The position numbers were made by a program, and so were the translations under genes. A stretch of 64,000 bases of DNA from Mycobacterium sp. ENV421 (GTDB lineage: Bacteria > Actinomycetota > Actinomycetes > Mycobacteriales > Mycobacteriaceae). Below are positions 18,526 to 28,212 of this stretch, piece after piece. Below the pieces are notes generated by a model that did no database searches, was not told where the DNA came from, and worked only from the letters and a program-made list of their open reading frames with translations. The stretch covers positions 186,001 through 250,000 of the forward strand of contig NZ_PDHO01000004.1 in assembly GCF_002887815.1 (NCBI RefSeq), written 5' to 3'. Numbering within the stretch: the first letter of the stretch is position 1; each line of letters opens with the position of its first letter.

Positions 18526-19206
18526 TCACGTGAGTTGGTTGACCCGCAGCTGCTCGCGCACCCACGCCAGCACCGGGGTTGCCGCCGGATCCGCGGTCAG
18601 CGAGATCAACTCCGTCGGGCGGCCCTCTCGGACCTTGGCGGCGTCGCGGCGCATCACCTCCAGGTCGGCGCCGACCAGTGGAGCCAGGTCGGTCTTGTTG
18701 ACCACCAACAGATCCGAGAACGTCACCCCCGGGCCGCCCTTGCGCGGCACCTTGTCTCCGCCGGCCACGTCGACGACGAAGATCTGGACGTCCACCAGTC
18801 CGGAGGAGAACGTCGCGGTCAGGTTGTCGCCGCCGGATTCCACCAGGATCAGATCCAGGTCGTCGTGTCCGGCGATCAGGTCGTCGATGGCGTCGAGGTT
18901 GGCGGTGATGTCGTCGCGGATCGCGGTGTGCGGGCAGCCACCGGTCTGCACGGCGGCGATCCGGTCATCGGGCAGCACCGCGTGGCGCCGCAGGAAGTCG
19001 GCGTCCTCGGTGGTGTAGATGTCGTTGGTCAGCACCGCGAGCGACAGGTCGTCGCGCAGCTGACGGCACAGCGCGGCCACCAGCGCGGTCTTGCCCGACC
19101 CGACCGGGCCGCCGATGCCGATCCGCAGCGGCTCCCCCGGTTTCCGGGTCCGCTTGGGCCGATCCGGGTGGGTGTGCGGCTGACCGTCGATGAAATGTGG
19201 AGGCAT
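18526..19206 (-). CDS. ureG: Urease accessory GTPase UreG
   Basis: The 226-residue protein is the SIMIBI-class GTPase that powers nickel insertion. The P-loop reads [12 protein letters not shown]. The CPH metal-binding motif ([11 protein letters not shown]) is at about 110, and the G3 glutamate loop is VESGGDNL. The guanine-specificity motif NKTDLAP is at about 190. The N-terminus [14 protein letters not shown] supplies histidines often seen before UreG cores. The ATG at 19206 lies 11 bases after the ureF stop, and ureD follows after six bases. Confidence 0.95.
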   Translation of the reverse strand: MPPHFIDGQPHTHPDRPKRTRKPGEPLRIGIGGPVGSGKTALVAALCRQLRDDLSLAVLTNDIYTTEDADFLRRHAVLPDDRIAAVQTGGCPHTAIRDDITANLDAIDDLIAGHDDLDLILVESGGDNLTATFSSGLVDVQIFVVDVAGGDKVPRKGGPGVTFSDLLVVNKTDLAPLVGADLEVMRRDAAKVREGRPTELISLTADPAATPVLAWVREQLRVNQLT

Positions 19207-19216
19207 ACAGCTTCTT

Positions 19217-19852
19217 TCAGGAGACGAACAGCGGTCGTTCGCGTTGGACGTGCCGCTGCGCGAGCTCGTCGAGCAGCGGATCGGACAGGTCGGCCAGGCC
19301 TGCGGCGGCCAGCGCGGCGGTGTCTTCGCACAGCGGCGCGAGGCCGAACGTCAGCGCGGCGACATCGGCGGGGTCGAGCGCCAGCAGCCGCTGCGCGGCG
19401 GTGGCCGTGCCGGTCATCGTGGTGTACACCAGCGACAGTGCGCTCTGGTGCGGGTCGAGCCCGCTGACCGCCCCGACCCGGCCTGCGGTCACCGCCAGAT
19501 GCGGGCGGGTGCCCAGCTCCTCCCATTCGGCGGCGGGCCAGACCCGGCGCGCCAACCGCAGCAGTCCGCGGCCCTGCGCGCGGGAGGCCTGCCGGGCCGC
19601 GGGTGACGGTGTGCGCGCATCGGTTTCGGCGTCGGCATCGGCCACCGTGAGATCTTCGCGGTGCACGGCGGCCGCGACCGACGCCGTCACCAGTCCGCTG
19701 GTGCGGATCCGGCGGCGCAGGTAGGCGTCCAGCGTCTCGAGGTCCACGACCACCCGGCTGGTGACCGCTTCCTCCACTCCGCCGGAGTGCACGTGGCCGC
19801 CGGTCGGCAGCCGCGAGTCGGCGAGTATGAGCAGGGTGGACAGTGTTGCCAT
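19217..19852 (-). CDS. ureF: Urease accessory protein UreF
   Basis: The 211-residue all-helical protein begins with the family hallmark [22 protein letters not shown]. UreF joins UreD and UreG in the nickel-insertion complex. The start ATG at 19852 is the third of three repeated ATGGC sequences. Each is preceded by TG to give TGATG, so each overlaps the stop of the previous frame by one base. No separate ribosome site is visible, so expression probably depends on termination-reinitiation from ureC through two four-codon frames. Confidence 0.9.
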   Translation of the reverse strand: MATLSTLLILADSRLPTGGHVHSGGVEEAVTSRVVVDLETLDAYLRRRIRTSGLVTASVAAAVHREDLTVADADAETDARTPSPAARQASRAQGRGLLRLARRVWPAAEWEELGTRPHLAVTAGRVGAVSGLDPHQSALSLVYTTMTGTATAAQRLLALDPADVAALTFGLAPLCEDTAALAAAGLADLSDPLLDELAQRHVQRERPLFVS

Positions 19853-19866
19853 CAGACCAGTGCCAT
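19852..19866 (-). CDS. Four-codon minicistron 2 (MALV) between ureC and ureF
   Basis: ATG GCA CTG GTC TGA repeats the first minicistron in a shifted frame. Its stop overlaps the ureF ATG by one base. Confidence 0.4.
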   Translation of the reverse strand: MALV

Positions 19867-19880
19867 CAGACCAGCGCCAT
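19866..19880 (-). CDS. Four-codon minicistron 1 (MALV) between ureC and ureF
   Basis: ATG GCG CTG GTC TGA begins on the last base of the ureC stop and ends on the first base of the next ATG. It is open and correctly framed; whether it is translated is inference. Confidence 0.4.
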   Translation of the reverse strand: MALV

Positions 19881-21613
19881 CAGAACAGGAAGTAGCGCTG
19901 CGCCATCGGCAGTTCGGTGGCGGGCTGTTCGGCCCACACCTCGCCGTCGATGCGGACGGTGAACGTGTCGGGATCGACCTCGATGCGCGGCTGCGCATCG
20001 TTGAGCGGCATCTGCGCCTTGCCGATGGCACGCACATTGCCGACCGGCACCAGCTTTCGGTTGACCGCGATCCGGTCGGCCAGCCCGTCCTCGATGGCTT
20101 GCGGGGCGACGAAATGCACCGAGGTCGCGGCCGCGGCGGCCGGGGCGGCGCCGAACATCGGGCGCGGCAGCACCGGTTGCGGAGTCGGGATGGAGGCGTT
20201 GGCGTCGCCCATCGCCGCCCAGGCGATCATGCCGCCCTTGAGCACCGCGTGTGGGCGCACCCCGAAGAACGCGGGCTCCCACAGCACCAGGTCAGCGAGC
20301 TTCCCGACCTCCACCGAACCGACCTCGTGATCGATGCCGGTGGCCAGCGCCGGGCAGATCGTGTACTTCGCGACATAGCGGCGCACCCGATTGTTGTCGG
20401 CGCCATGTTGTCCCGCCGCATCGCCTTCCAAGGCTCCGCGGCGGCGCTTCATCACATGGGCGGTCTGCCAGGTGCGCAGCACCACCTCGCCGACGCGGCC
20501 CATCGCCTGGGAATCGCTGCCGATCATCGAAATCGCCCCGAGGTCGTGCAGCAGGTCCTCGGCGGCGATCGTCGACGGCCGGATGCGGCTCTCGGCGAAC
20601 GCGAGATCCTCAGGGACGCTGGGGTTCAGGTGGTGACACACCATCAGCATGTCGAGGTGTTCGTCGAGGGTGTTGACGGTGTGCGGCCGGGTCGGGTTCG
20701 TCGAACTCGGCAGCACGTTCGGATAGGCCGCGACAGTGATGATGTCCGGCGCGTGGCCGCCGCCGGCGCCTTCGGTGTGATACGCGTGAATGTTGCGGCC
20801 CTTGATCGCGGCCAGGGTGTCCTCGACGAAGCCCGCCTCGTTGAGGGTGTCGGTGTGGATGTTCACCTGCACCCCGGCGGCGTCGGCCACCGTCAGGCAG
20901 GCATCGATCGCGGCGGGCGTGGTGCCCCAATCCTCGTGCAGCTTGAAACCCGCTGCGCCCGAACGCAACTGCTCCCACATCGCCTCATGGCTGACCGTGT
21001 TGCCCTTGCCCAACAGCGCGATGTTGAGCGGCCAGTGGTCCAGCGACTCGAGCATGCGGGCCAGATGCCAGGCGCCCGGCGTGACGGTGGTGGCTTTCGA
21101 GCCCTCCGCGGGGCCGGTGCCACCGGCCACGATCGTGGTGATGCCGCTGCCGATGGCCTCGTCCATGATCTGCGGGCAGATCAGGTGGACGTGACAGTCG
21201 ATCGCCCCGGCGGTGACGATGCGTCCGTTGCCCGCGATGATCTCCGTCGACGGGCCTACCACCAGGTCTGGGTGCACGCCGGACATGATGTCGGGGTTGC
21301 CGGCCTTGCCGATGCCCACGATACGGCCGTCACGAATCCCGATGTCGGCCTTGATGATTCCCCAGTAGTCGATGATCACCGCACCCGTGATAACAGTGTC
21401 CGGCGCGCCGTCGGCGCGGGTGGCGCGGCCTTGGCCCATCGACTCACGCAACACCTTGCCCCCGCCGAACACCGCCTCGTCGCCGGCCAGGCCGGGACCG
21501 CCACTGCGATCCTCGGTGATCTCGATGAGAAGGTCGGTGTCGGCCAGGCGGATCCGGTCACCGGTGGTGGGCCCGAACAGGGCGGCGTAGCGGGCCCGGG
21601 ACAGCTCGGTCAT
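19880..21613 (-). CDS. ureC: Urease alpha subunit UreC
   Basis: The 577-residue catalytic subunit hydrolyses urea to ammonia and carbamate with a dinuclear nickel centre. Visible active-site regions are DCHVHLICP (nickel-binding histidines, about 137), GFKLHEDWG with the carbamylated lysine, NIHTDTLNE, and the mobile flap [20 protein letters not shown] with catalytic histidine and arginine. The N-terminus ([23 protein letters not shown]) and C-terminal LFLF-type end (here RYFLF) are standard. The ATG at 21613 overlaps the ureB stop by four bases, and the stop lies in the junction repeat before ureF. Confidence 0.97.
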   Translation of the reverse strand: MTELSRARYAALFGPTTGDRIRLADTDLLIEITEDRSGGPGLAGDEAVFGGGKVLRESMGQGRATRADGAPDTVITGAVIIDYWGIIKADIGIRDGRIVGIGKAGNPDIMSGVHPDLVVGPSTEIIAGNGRIVTAGAIDCHVHLICPQIMDEAIGSGITTIVAGGTGPAEGSKATTVTPGAWHLARMLESLDHWPLNIALLGKGNTVSHEAMWEQLRSGAAGFKLHEDWGTTPAAIDACLTVADAAGVQVNIHTDTLNEAGFVEDTLAAIKGRNIHAYHTEGAGGGHAPDIITVAAYPNVLPSSTNPTRPHTVNTLDEHLDMLMVCHHLNPSVPEDLAFAESRIRPSTIAAEDLLHDLGAISMIGSDSQAMGRVGEVVLRTWQTAHVMKRRRGALEGDAAGQHGADNNRVRRYVAKYTICPALATGIDHEVGSVEVGKLADLVLWEPAFFGVRPHAVLKGGMIAWAAMGDANASIPTPQPVLPRPMFGAAPAAAAATSVHFVAPQAIEDGLADRIAVNRKLVPVGNVRAIGKAQMPLNDAQPRIEVDPDTFTVRIDGEVWAEQPATELPMAQRYFLF

Positions 21614-21921
21614 GCATCCAACCTTCCGGGTGGGGTGAGACTCAGTCCGTGCACCTCGCGCATGCCTTGCAGCGGGACCAGCCGGACCCGTTGCGGCACA
21701 CCGGGTTCGAAGCGGACTGCGGTGCCTGCGGGAATGTCGAAGCGGTGCCCGTGTGCCGCGGCACGATCGAAGGAGAGCGCCTTGTTCGCCTGGGGCAGGT
21801 GGACGTGGCTGCCGACCTGCACCGGCCGGTCGCCGGTATTGACGATCTCCAGCTCGATCCGCACGGCGCCCGCGTTGATCTCGATGTCACCGTCGCCGAG
21901 GAAAACCTCACCGGGAATCAT
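21610..21921 (-). CDS. ureB: Urease beta subunit UreB
   Basis: The 103-residue subunit has the family sequence [18 protein letters not shown] and [23 protein letters not shown] chose the ATG at 21921 because GGAGGG stands six bases upstream and the length fits the recalled 104-residue M. tuberculosis subunit. A GTG at 21942, overlapping the ureA stop as GTGA, would add seven residues and cannot be excluded. It lies between ureA and ureC, overlapping the latter by four bases. Confidence 0.92.
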   Translation of the reverse strand: MIPGEVFLGDGDIEINAGAVRIELEIVNTGDRPVQVGSHVHLPQANKALSFDRAAAHGHRFDIPAGTAVRFEPGVPQRVRLVPLQGMREVHGLSLTPPGRLDA

Positions 21922-21938
21922 GGCGCCCTCCGTCGGAC

Positions 21939-22241
21939 TCACGGGATCGGGTGGTGGACGGTGACCAGCTTGGTGCCGTCCGGGAAGGTGGCTTCGACCT
22001 GCACGTCGGGCAGCATCTCGGGCACACCCGCCATCACATCGTCGCGGCCCAGCACGTCACGCCCGGTGACCATCAGCTCGGCGACGGTGCGACCGTCGCG
22101 AGCGCCTTCCAGCACGTGATCGGTGATCAGCGCGACCGCTTCGGGGTAGTTGAGTTTCAACCCGCGCGCCTGCCTGCGCCGGGCGAGCTCGGCGGCATAG
22201 GACAACAGCAACCGGTCGGTCTCGTGCGGTGTCAGCTGCAT
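21939..22241 (-). CDS. ureA: Urease gamma subunit UreA
   Basis: The 100-residue subunit starts [23 protein letters not shown] and contains [24 protein letters not shown], both invariant in the family. The ATG at 22241 gives the usual length of 100. It is the first urease gene; the thioesterase-like gene ends 51 bases upstream on the same strand, so the operon may be transcribed from there, since no clear -10 box is seen in the gap. Confidence 0.95.
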   Translation of the reverse strand: MQLTPHETDRLLLSYAAELARRRQARGLKLNYPEAVALITDHVLEGARDGRTVAELMVTGRDVLGRDDVMAGVPEMLPDVQVEATFPDGTKLVTVHHPIP

Positions 22242-22292
22242 AGTGCGCGATCCTGCCACGCCCACCCGCGATCAGCAGGGCGGCGAGGTCGC

Positions 22293-22712
22293 TCAGGCCT
22301 CGGGCTCGAGGTTCTGCAGGCGCACTTGTCCGCGGGCGACGAGGCGATCCTTGTCGTCCCGGATGGTCACCAACCAGAGCTGCTGGCGACGGCCGCGGTG
22401 CACGGGCTCGGTCACCCCGTACACGGTGCCGCCGGAGATCGCCCGCAGGAAGTCGGTGTTGTTGTTGACACCGACGACGTTGCCGCCGCCATTGGCGGAC
22501 AGCCACACGAACGCCGACGTGCTGGCCATCGACTCGATCATCGAGCAGTACACCCCACCGTGGACGATGCCCATCGGTTGCAGGAGTTTGGGCTGCACGT
22601 CCAGCTGCGCCTTGGCGCCATCGACGGTCAGTTCGGTGAACACCAGCCCGAGTTCGTTGTCGAACGGGGCGGAGAAAGCGATCTGCTCGCTCGGCGACTG
22701 CTCTGATTGCAC
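22293..22712 (-). CDS. PaaI-type hotdog thioesterase (Rv1847-like)
   Basis: This 139-residue single-hotdog protein has the PaaI family motif GIVHGGVYCSMIESMAS, in which the histidine and glycine line the active site, and NNTDFLRAISGGTV in the second half. Relatives hydrolyse small acyl- or aryl-CoA esters. The GTG at 22712 starts the conserved part and gives the length recalled for Rv1847 (140); the longer frame is not coding-like. A TAGACA -10 candidate (minus strand, 22725-22720) would make it leaderless. It sits directly upstream of ureA, as in M. tuberculosis. Confidence 0.85.
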   Translation of the reverse strand: MQSEQSPSEQIAFSAPFDNELGLVFTELTVDGAKAQLDVQPKLLQPMGIVHGGVYCSMIESMASTSAFVWLSANGGGNVVGVNNNTDFLRAISGGTVYGVTEPVHRGRRQQLWLVTIRDDKDRLVARGQVRLQNLEPEA

Positions 22713-22746
22713 GCACTTGTGTCTACACCAGCCGGGCCGAGACGAG

Positions 22747-22780
22747 GGACGGGCCCCGCGCGTGAACGCGGGGCCCGTCC
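22747..22780 (-). terminator. Strong hairpin between the FhuF-like and thioesterase genes
   Basis: GGACGGGCCCCGCG (22747-22760), loop CGTGAA and CGCGGGGCCCGTCC (22767-22780) form a perfect 14-base stem, the strongest hairpin seen in the window. It lies 100 bases after the stop at 22880 on the minus strand. No U-tract is present. Confidence 0.6.
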
Positions 22781-22850
22781 TCGGCATGGACCGGGGGTTT
22801 CTGCAGCCCTCAGAAACTCCGGCTCGGTCCGTTGGTCTGGTCTCAACAGA

Positions 22851-22869
22851 CTAGGCAAGGCTTGCCTAA
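22851..22869. promoter_or_regulatory. Second IdeR-like palindrome, downstream of the FhuF-like gene
   Basis: CTAGGCAAGGCTTGCCTAA has eight-base complementary arms around a single G and keeps the TAGG...CCTA frame of IdeR boxes, but has CAAG/CTTG where the consensus has TTAG/CTAA. It lies 11 bases after the stop at 22880 and 139 bases upstream of the thioesterase start. Confidence 0.35.
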
Positions 22870-22879
22870 GCTACAAGAG

Positions 22880-23596
22880 CTATCCCGCCCGGCGCAGCGA
22901 CCGGACCGGCAACCCGAATCCACTCAGGGCGTCGAGCACCGCCTGGCCGCGCCGCATGCAGGTGATTTCGCCGGTTCCGGTGAGCATCGGCACCTGGGTG
23001 GCGGTGATGACCACTGCCGACCCGACCATCTGCCACATGGCTGCCGGCGTCAGCGAACCCCGGCTCAGGTGCTGGAGGCCGTCGAAAATGGGCTCCAGCG
23101 AGCGATGGCACCGGTGCGCGGTCCAGGTGGCCAGCGCGAGCTCGTTGGGCAGTCGGACCACGCCGGTGGTCGCGGGATCGTCGGGCAGCACCCGAAGCGT
23201 CGGGTCGACGACGGCGGCCCAGTCGATCGAGCCCTCGGAATCGATGTGCATCCACAGGTTTCCCGGCCCGGCATCCCAGGCCCGCCCCTCGAGCACGAAC
23301 AAGGTCACCACCCGTCCCAGAACCGCGTGGGTGAACGTGGCCGCGATCTGCTGGGCGGCGGCCCGTCGGTCCCCCAGCTCGTCGGCCGCCGATTCGAACA
23401 TGGCGGCGAGTCGGCCGGAGGTCACCGAATCCAGCGGCCACCAGCGGCGGCGGGACACATCGGCCATCACCGCCACCCCGTGCACCCGGGGTGAATCCGG
23501 GGTCAGGGCGCGCAATCGGCGGCTGGATTCGTGCAACGGCAGGACCCGGCGAATGGTCATCCCGTCGATCAACGGGTCAAGCACGGCTGCGGTCAC
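22880..23596 (-). CDS. Iron-regulated FhuF-like ferric/siderophore reductase family protein
   Basis: The 238-residue soluble protein resembles the FhuF-like iron reductases. A helical N-terminal half precedes a central segment VTLFVLEGRAWDAGPGNLWMH-type (split here: VVTLFVLEGRAW and GNLWMHIDSEGSIDW). The C-terminal four-cysteine cluster that binds 2Fe-2S in classical FhuF is not present; only two cysteines occur (HRCHRS and EITCMRRG). It may be an iron-acquisition accessory without that centre. The GTG at 23596 has a very strong ribosome site (GAGGAGG). An IdeR-type box covers its promoter, which supports an iron role. Confidence 0.6.
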   Translation of the reverse strand: MTAAVLDPLIDGMTIRRVLPLHESSRRLRALTPDSPRVHGVAVMADVSRRRWWPLDSVTSGRLAAMFESAADELGDRRAAAQQIAATFTHAVLGRVVTLFVLEGRAWDAGPGNLWMHIDSEGSIDWAAVVDPTLRVLPDDPATTGVVRLPNELALATWTAHRCHRSLEPIFDGLQHLSRGSLTPAAMWQMVGSAVVITATQVPMLTGTGEITCMRRGQAVLDALSGFGLPVRSLRRAG

Positions 23597-23615
23597 GACA
23601 CCTCCTCATCTATGA

Positions 23616-23634
23616 TTAGGTAAGCCTAACCATA
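23616..23634 (-). promoter_or_regulatory. IdeR (iron-dependent repressor) box
   Basis: TTAGGTAAGCCTAACCATA matches the 19-base IdeR consensus TTAGGTTAGSCTAACCTAA at 16 positions. It lies 20 bases upstream of the start at 23596, within the promoter, where bound IdeR-Fe would repress. Confidence 0.7.
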
Positions 23635-23662
23635 AGAAGGGATGGCAAGCCTGCGTGACTAC

Positions 23663-23678
23663 TGTGAGTGCTGTCACA
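23663..23678. promoter_or_regulatory. CRP-type site
   Basis: TGTGA-GTGCTG-TCACA fits the TGTGA-N6-TCACA consensus of CRP-family regulators exactly. It lies between the iron-linked gene and blaI, centred about 75 bases from the former start and 165 from the latter. Confidence 0.55.
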
Positions 23679-23715
23679 ACTCTGCCCCGTTTTGCCCGGT
23701 GGCCTGCGCCGACCC

Positions 23716-23737
23716 TCCCGCGGGACGTCCCGCGGGA
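23716..23737. repeat. Double ten-base palindrome
   Basis: TCCCGCGGGA occurs at 23716-23725 and 23728-23737, separated by CG. Each copy is self-complementary and the 22-base whole is a perfect palindrome. It could be an operator for blaI or a hairpin insulating the two divergent genes. Confidence 0.6.
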
Positions 23738-23786
23738 ACACCACCGTCGTGAGCGGAGTTGATCGACTTGTTGGATACGACGCGCG

Positions 23787-23806
23787 GTAGTAATCGGGAG
23801 TACTCT
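23787..23806 (+). promoter_or_regulatory. Putative blaI promoter and autoregulatory dyad
   Basis: TACTCT (23801-23806) is a -10 candidate 29 bases before the blaI ATG. It overlaps an imperfect dyad made of TAGTA (23788-23792) and TACTC (23801-23805), similar to BlaI half-sites (TACTA). No -35 is clear. Confidence 0.35.
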
Positions 23807-23835
23807 GATTTGACTGCCTACGGAGATGAACGGAA

Positions 23836-24252
23836 ATGGCCAAGTTGACTCGTCTCGGCGAACTTGAACGCGCGGTGATGGACCACTTGTGGGCCGCTGG
23901 CGAGCCGTTGACGGTTCGTCAGGTCCACGAGGCGCTCTGTACCGAACGGGACCTGGCCTACACCACGGTGATGACCGTCCTGCAGCGCCTCGCCCGCAAG
24001 AACCTGGTCTCCCAGATCCGGGATGACCGCGCCCACCAGTACGCATCGGTGCACGGCCGCGACGAACTGGTCGCCGGCCTGATGGTCGACGCGCTGGATC
24101 AGGCCTCCGACTCCGGCGGCCGGCAGGCCGCCCTGGTGCACTTCGTCGAGCGGGTGGGCGTCGACGAGGCGGACGCATTGCGCCGCGCCTTGGCGGAATT
24201 GGAGTCCAAGCACCGTTCCACCTGGCCCGCTGGCGGCATGCCCAGCGCCTGA
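23836..24252 (+). CDS. blaI: BlaI-family winged-helix repressor (Rv1846c-like)
   Basis: The 138-residue protein is a BlaI/MecI repressor. It has a winged helix-turn-helix at about 5-75 (LGELERAVMDHLWAAGEPLTVRQVHEAL-type, then YTTVMTVLQRLARKNLV). A C-terminal dimerisation helix contains the region normally cut on induction (SDSGGRQAALVHFVERVGVD). It represses its own operon and beta-lactamase until the membrane protease BlaR signals. The ATG at 23836 follows GGAGATGAACGGAA. blaR1-like follows 14 bases downstream. No beta-lactamase gene is in the window. Confidence 0.92.
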   Translation: MAKLTRLGELERAVMDHLWAAGEPLTVRQVHEALCTERDLAYTTVMTVLQRLARKNLVSQIRDDRAHQYASVHGRDELVAGLMVDALDQASDSGGRQAALVHFVERVGVDEADALRRALAELESKHRSTWPAGGMPSA

Positions 24253-24266
24253 GGGACAATTTCAGC

Positions 24267-25193
24267 GTGTCCGCGCTGGCCTTCACCTTCCTCGCCTTGA
24301 TGCTGGTCGGTCCTGTGCCCGCGCTGCTGGCCCGGGCCTCCTGGCCGATGCGTGCGCCGCGGGCCGCGATCGTCCTCTGGCAGTCCATTGCCGTGGCCGC
24401 GGTGCTCTCCGCGTTCAGCGCCGGCCTGGCCATCGCCAGCCGGCTGTTCGCCCCCGGCCCGGACGGCCGTCCCACCGCGACGATCACCAGCGAGATCGAA
24501 GTGCTGGGCTGGCCGCTGTGGTCGGCATACGTCGTGGTCTTCGCGATCACGCTGCTCATCGGCGCCCGGCTGGTGGTCGCGGCGGTACAGGTCGCCGTCG
24601 CCACCCGGCGCCGCCGGGCCCACCACCGGATGGTCGTCGACCTGCTGGGCGGCTGCCGGCACGGCATGCACGGGCTGCGGGTGCTCGACGTGTCCGAACC
24701 GTTGGCCTACTGCCTGCCCGGAGTGCGCAGCCGGGTCGTACTCAGCCAGGGCACCCTGTCGGCATTGAGCGACACCGAACTCACCGCGATCCTCAGTCAC
24801 GAGCGGGCGCATCTGCGAGCCCGTCACGATCTGGTGCTCGAGGCGTTCATCGCCGTGCACACCGCGTTCCCCCGCTTCGTCCGCAGCGGCAGCGCGCTCA
24901 ACGCGGTGCGGCTGCTGGTCGAGATGCTCGCCGATGATGCCGCGGTGCGCACCGCCGGGCCCGCTCCCCTGGCCCGCGCGCTGGTGACCTGCGCGGCGGC
25001 CCGAACCCCGAAGGGCGCGCTCGCCGGTGGCGGCCCGACCACGCTGATCCGGGTGCGCCGGCTGGCCGGCGAGGGAAACAGCCTGGCGCTCTCGCTGGCC
25101 GCCTACGCCACCGCCGCCGCGGTGCTGGTGGTGCCGACGGTCGCGGTGGCGATGCCCTGGCTGACCGAGCTGCATCGACTCTTTCTTTCCTGA
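24267..25193 (+). CDS. BlaR1-like M56 membrane metalloprotease (Rv1845c-like)
   Basis: The 308-residue protein has four to five membrane helices and a cytoplasmic zinc-protease domain with HERAH (178-182) in ILSHERAHLRARHD. The motif PGVRSRVVLSQGTLSAL precedes it as in M56 peptidases. It lacks the extracellular penicillin-binding sensor of staphylococcal BlaR1, so the signal must be sensed otherwise, as in M. tuberculosis BlaR. Its substrate is probably the BlaI encoded next to it. It starts at GTG 24267. gnd1 follows after 44 bases. Confidence 0.88.
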   Translation: MSALAFTFLALMLVGPVPALLARASWPMRAPRAAIVLWQSIAVAAVLSAFSAGLAIASRLFAPGPDGRPTATITSEIEVLGWPLWSAYVVVFAITLLIGARLVVAAVQVAVATRRRRAHHRMVVDLLGGCRHGMHGLRVLDVSEPLAYCLPGVRSRVVLSQGTLSALSDTELTAILSHERAHLRARHDLVLEAFIAVHTAFPRFVRSGSALNAVRLLVEMLADDAAVRTAGPAPLARALVTCAAARTPKGALAGGGPTTLIRVRRLAGEGNSLALSLAAYATAAAVLVVPTVAVAMPWLTELHRLFLS

Positions 25194-25237
25194 AACTCTT
25201 CTGCCACAACAAAATCCACACAACTGAAAGGCGCGAG

Positions 25238-26692
25238 ATGAGCTCACCGCAGACGGACGGTACTGCACAGATCGGTGTTACCGGAATGGCGGTGATGGGA
25301 TCGAACATCGCGCGGAACTTCGCCCACCACGGCTACACCGTCGCCTTGCACAACCGGTCGGTCGCCAAGACCGATGCCGTGCTCGCCGAGCACGGTTCCG
25401 AGGGCAACTTCGTGCGCACCGAGACGATGGCCGAATTCGCCGCCGCGCTGGAGAAGCCGCGCCGCGCGCTGATCATGGTCAAGGCCGGCGACCCGACCGA
25501 CGCCGTCATCAACGAGCTCTGCGAGGTCTTCGAGCCGGGCGACATCATCATCGACGGCGGCAACGCTCTCTACACCGACACCATCCGCCGCGAGAAGGCG
25601 GTGCGCGAGCGCGGCCTGCACTTCGTCGGCGCCGGCATCTCCGGCGGTGAGGAGGGCGCGCTGAAGGGGCCGTCGATCATGCCGGGCGGACCCGCCGAGT
25701 CCTACAAGTCGCTGGGTCCGCTGCTCGAGGAGATCTCCGCGCACGTCGACGGCGTTCCGTGCTGCACCCACATCGGCCCCGACGGCGCGGGCCATTTCGT
25801 CAAGATGGTGCACAACGGCATCGAGTACTCCGACATGCAGCTCATCGGCGAGGCCTACCAGCTGCTGCGCGACGGGCTCGGCAAGACCGCACCCGAGATC
25901 GCCGAGATCTTCGCCGAATGGAACAACGGCGATCTGGACAGCTACCTGATCGAGATCACCGCCGAGGTGCTGCGCCAGACCGACGCCAAGACCGGCAAGC
26001 CGCTGGTCGACGTGATCGTCGACGAGGCCGAGCAGAAGGGCACCGGCCGCTGGACGGTCAAGTCGGCGCTGGACCTCGGGGTGCCGGTGACCGGCATCGC
26101 CGAGGCGGTCTTCGCCCGCGCCCTGTCCGGCTCGGTCCCGCAGCGCAAGGCCACCACCGGCCTGGCCTCCGGCGAACTGGGTGAACAGCCCACGGACGCA
26201 GCGCAATTCATCGATGACGTCAGCAAGGCGCTGTACGCCTCGAAGATCATCGCCTATGCCCAGGGCTTCAACCAGATCCAAGCCGGCAGCGCCGAATACA
26301 ACTGGGGCATCACCCTCGGTGACATGGCCACCATCTGGCGTGGCGGCTGCATCATCCGGGCCAAGTTCCTCAACCGGATCAAGGAGGCCTACGACGAGAA
26401 CGCCGAGCTGGCGACGCTCATCGCCGCGCCGTACTTCCGTGACGCGGTCGAAGCGGGTATCGACAGCTGGCGTCGCGTGGTGGTGAAGGCCACCGAGCTC
26501 GGCATCCCGGTCCCCGGCTTCGCCTCGGCGCTGTCCTACTACGACGCGCTGCGCACCGAGCGGCTGCCCGCGGCGCTGACCCAGGGCCTGCGCGACTTCT
26601 TCGGCGCGCACACCTACGGCCGGACCGACGCCGACCCGGCCGCCCGCTTCCACACCCTGTGGAGCGGTGACCGCAGCGAAGTCGAGGCGTAG
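25238..26692 (+). CDS. gnd1: 6-phosphogluconate dehydrogenase, decarboxylating
   Basis: The 484-residue enzyme oxidises 6-phosphogluconate to ribulose-5-P and CO2 in the pentose phosphate pathway. The N-terminal cofactor fold has GVTGMAVMGSNIARN, then the substrate segment VGAGISGGEEGALKGPSIMPGG with the family signature, and the catalytic lysine in GHFVKMVHNGIEYSDMQ. The long form (about 480 residues) is NADP-dependent in relatives. The position and sequence match Rv1844c. The ATG at 25238 has AAAGGCG upstream. guaB1 begins 18 bases after its stop but appears to have its own promoter. Confidence 0.96.
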   Translation: MSSPQTDGTAQIGVTGMAVMGSNIARNFAHHGYTVALHNRSVAKTDAVLAEHGSEGNFVRTETMAEFAAALEKPRRALIMVKAGDPTDAVINELCEVFEPGDIIIDGGNALYTDTIRREKAVRERGLHFVGAGISGGEEGALKGPSIMPGGPAESYKSLGPLLEEISAHVDGVPCCTHIGPDGAGHFVKMVHNGIEYSDMQLIGEAYQLLRDGLGKTAPEIAEIFAEWNNGDLDSYLIEITAEVLRQTDAKTGKPLVDVIVDEAEQKGTGRWTVKSALDLGVPVTGIAEAVFARALSGSVPQRKATTGLASGELGEQPTDAAQFIDDVSKALYASKIIAYAQGFNQIQAGSAEYNWGITLGDMATIWRGGCIIRAKFLNRIKEAYDENAELATLIAAPYFRDAVEAGIDSWRRVVVKATELGIPVPGFASALSYYDALRTERLPAALTQGLRDFFGAHTYGRTDADPAARFHTLWSGDRSEVEA

Positions 26693-26698
26693 CGCCGT

Positions 26699-28147
<1,449 letters not shown>

Positions 28148-28171
28148 GCAGGTCACCGTCGGCGAAGCCGC

Positions 28172-28177
28172 TAACAT
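28172..28177 (+). promoter_or_regulatory. -10 box upstream of the leader reading frame
   Basis: TAACAT lies 36 bases before the GTG of the leader frame at 28213. A transcript from here would begin near 28184 and carry the GGAAAGG ribosome site. Confidence 0.4.
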
Positions 28178-28212
28178 AGGGATTTGTTCTGCTCGCCGAG
28201 GAAAGGGAACCT

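Larger units (their letters stand above)
19847..19888 (-). repeat. Three 14-base tandem repeats at the ureC-ureF junction
   Basis: Plus-strand copies are TGCCATCAGACCAG (19847-19860), the identical TGCCATCAGACCAG (19861-19874) and CGCCATCAGAACAG (19875-19888). Because 14 is not a multiple of three, each copy shifts the frame. On the minus strand each copy therefore carries a stop-start overlap TGATG. Confidence 0.9.

Noticed and set aside
19661..21964. 767-codon plus-strand frame across the urease genes
   Set aside because: It is antisense to ureC, ureB and part of ureF, which have full catalytic motifs; the plus-strand translation resembles no protein.
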